A stretch of DNA of 8,109 bases from Robiginitomaculum sp. (GTDB lineage: Bacteria > Pseudomonadota > Alphaproteobacteria > Caulobacterales > Maricaulaceae). Where the stretch lies: positions 1 through 8,109 of the forward strand of contig JAESQI010000129.1 in NCBI GenBank assembly GCA_016765255.1, read 5' to 3'. The translations under genes were made by a program, and so were the position numbers. This document shows positions 6,696 to 8,109 of the stretch, one piece after another (the stretch's first letter is position 1; each line of letters opens with the position of its first letter). Under the pieces are notes generated by a model, which saw only the letters and a program-made list of their open reading frames with translations, searched no databases and was not told where the DNA came from.

Positions 6696-8109
6696 GTGCA
6701 AAATGGTAGGAATATGGGGCCAGGCAATATGATTGCACCGACTTCCCATGGTCGTCCTGTGCAGAATGGCCGAATGCCATACCCGCCCCGCACATTGCCG
6801 CCACCGCCCCTTAGGGCACAACAGCGACCAGCATCAACACCGCAGCAGCAAGGACAATATCGACCTCAACACAATAGTTTTCGAGTTTTAAATAGACCTC
6901 CCCCACTTCCCCAAACTCAGGACGATATGCCTGTCGGCGGAGAGTTTACGATGCCTGTCAATCCAGTTGGGACAGGTAATAATTATGTACAGACGGCGGC
7001 CGATAGGCAATCGGGGCGACTCATGCTACTGGCCTCACTCGCTTTTTTAATATTTTACATTTTGATTGTGTCATCAAAGCTGTTTAATGATCATAATACA
7101 AACAAAAGGCTAGACCTTACAGAACACAAAACTCATGTTACCCGTGTTTCCAATCAAATTTCGTCAACGATCAAATATATCGGCATCTGGATCAATAATG
7201 GCATTAGCGAAGGAAAAACGGCGAGCCAATCGGCTCGTATGATCGCATTGTCACCCATGGTCACAGATGTCGCCATCCTTAACGCTCAAAATAAAATTAT
7301 TGCGCAATCAAGTGAGAGTGCAAATTTTTTAACACAAGTCTCTTTTAACAATTTGGCGAATGACGCTTTCAAAGTAACGTCCATCATTACGCCTAATGGA
7401 CAAACCATTCCTGTACTCATCAAAAAGACTGGCAATTATTATTTAGTTGCTGCCTTGTCAAAAATGGCATTATTTGAGCCGAAAAATGTTCAAAGCTCCC
7501 CTGACAAACTTGCATTGATCGCCTCTTCTGGTCGGGTGATTTATGGTCAGGCTGAGTTGGGAAAAGTCGGGCCACTCGATTGGTTCAATTTAAGCGAGGC
7601 GGACTTTGAAAAAATTACAAATTCAAACTCCACCTTCTTCGCCAAAATAAATATTCACGGCATTAAGTACCGGCTCATTAGTGCACAAATCCCCAATTCC
7701 GACTTAAAATTCCTGGAAGCACGCCCCCGAACGGATACAACTGCTTTAACAGGGAGCCTCATTCTCTTTGCAACATTGTTCTTGGGAACCTGCTTCCTCG
7801 TGGGGATGTTGTTAAATTCGATAAATAAACAATTACGAGCAGCAAGGACTATTCACCGTCAAACGGAAATATCCCAACAACGCTATCAAGCCGCCATCGA
7901 GGGAGACAGGGGCGGCATTTGGGAACTCGACATTCCTGAAAACTCAGCTTATCTAAGCGCGTCTCTTGCTGGGCTTTTGGGTTTGCCACGACAAGAACAT
8001 TATATGACGATTTCAGAATTTTTAAATTTATTTCACCCCAAAGAACGCGATAAATTTCTTTCTGTGGCACGGCGGGCGCACATTCAAGGCGAGTTTGAAA
8101 TTGATGTGA
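6696..8109 (+). CDS. Membrane PAS-domain sensor protein, probable histidine kinase (partial, 3' end outside window)
   Basis: From GTG the frame is open for 471 codons and leaves the window without a stop. Order: a Pro/Gln-rich, presumably cytoplasmic tail (1-108, about 20 Pro and 13 Gln), a first membrane helix (about 109-126, LMLLASLAFLIFYILIV), an extracytoplasmic domain of roughly 220 residues that I do not recognise by motif, a second helix (about 350-373), a short linker that may be coiled coil, and a PAS-like domain beginning near RYQAAIEGDRGGIWELDIP (from about 396) and cut by the edge. Two helices flanking a periplasmic sensor followed by PAS is typical of sensor histidine kinases, and of some diguanylate cyclases or phosphodiesterases; the deciding output domain lies beyond the window. 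The architecture is compatible with PleC-type cell-cycle kinases, but orthology cannot be shown here. It follows the EAL gene by 81 bp and probably has its own promoter. Confidence 0.85.
   Translation, partial: MQNGRNMGPGNMIAPTSHGRPVQNGRMPYPPRTLPPPPLRAQQRPASTPQQQGQYRPQHNSFRVLNRPPPLPQTQDDMPVGGEFTMPVNPVGTGNNYVQTAADRQSGRLMLLASLAFLIFYILIVSSKLFNDHNTNKRLDLTEHKTHVTRVSNQISSTIKYIGIWINNGISEGKTASQSARMIALSPMVTDVAILNAQNKIIAQSSESANFLTQVSFNNLANDAFKVTSIITPNGQTIPVLIKKTGNYYLVAALSKMALFEPKNVQSSPDKLALIASSGRVIYGQAELGKVGPLDWFNLSEADFEKITNSNSTFFAKINIHGIKYRLISAQIPNSDLKFLEARPRTDTTALTGSLILFATLFLGTCFLVGMLLNSINKQLRAARTIHRQTEISQQRYQAAIEGDRGGIWELDIPENSAYLSASLAGLLGLPRQEHYMTISEFLNLFHPKERDKFLSVARRAHIQGEFEIDV

Noticed and set aside
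7849..8070. Minus-strand 73-residue open frame near the right edge
   Set aside because: It lies opposite the linker and PAS-like domain of the sensor gene, which has a coherent architecture; nothing supports the antisense frame.

Overview
The window looks like chromosomal DNA of a Gram-negative bacterium, most likely an alphaproteobacterium of moderate GC. The GltX variant (LSKRLGSLS in the KMSKS loop), the glutamine-dependent NadE ending in a DQTDQDSLPPY segment, the E. coli-type PepN, and a membrane PAS sensor next to a small EAL protein all fit that group. A relative of the marine stalked or budding lineages (Hyphomonadales/Maricaulales-like) is a guess from gene style, not something the sequence proves.

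Layout: two divergent transcription units flank a 91-bp intergenic region (3144-3234). On the minus strand nadE (NAD+ synthetase, 1449-3143) runs into gltX (glutamyl-tRNA synthetase, 283-1452) with a 4-nt ATGA overlap. On the plus strand are pepN (M1 aminopeptidase, 3235-5856), a 247-residue EAL-domain c-di-GMP phosphodiesterase (5871-6614) and, after 81 bp, the first 471 codons of a two-pass membrane PAS sensor protein, probably a histidine kinase (6696 to the window edge). The sensor has a GTG start and runs off the right edge. No mobile element, tRNA, rRNA or CRISPR array was seen, and no gene-free stretch exceeds 100 bp.

The most unusual observation is in gltX. Its frame is broken by a single TAG at 283-285. 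The 61 codons that follow, in the same frame to a TAA at 97-99, still encode a well-conserved GltX C-terminus (GRKGKSLFLPLRMALTG, then GPEM). This is a very recent nonsense mutation, a sequence error, or an amber codon that is read through. A second TAG lies in frame with the EAL gene: the best-placed start (ATG at 5856, behind AGGAG, overlapping the pepN stop) is followed at once by TAG, and the usable ATG is 15 nt further on. None of the four terminating stops visible here is TAG (TAA, TGA, TGA, TAA). Two cases cannot establish recoding, but the idea can be tested genome-wide.

The EAL enzyme keeps every catalytic residue expected of an active phosphodiesterase. The sensor gene has a plausible promoter of its own with TTAA elements and a GANTC site, so this end of the window may link c-di-GMP turnover to cell-cycle or developmental signalling. 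The other three genes are housekeeping functions: NAD synthesis, tRNA charging and peptide turnover.
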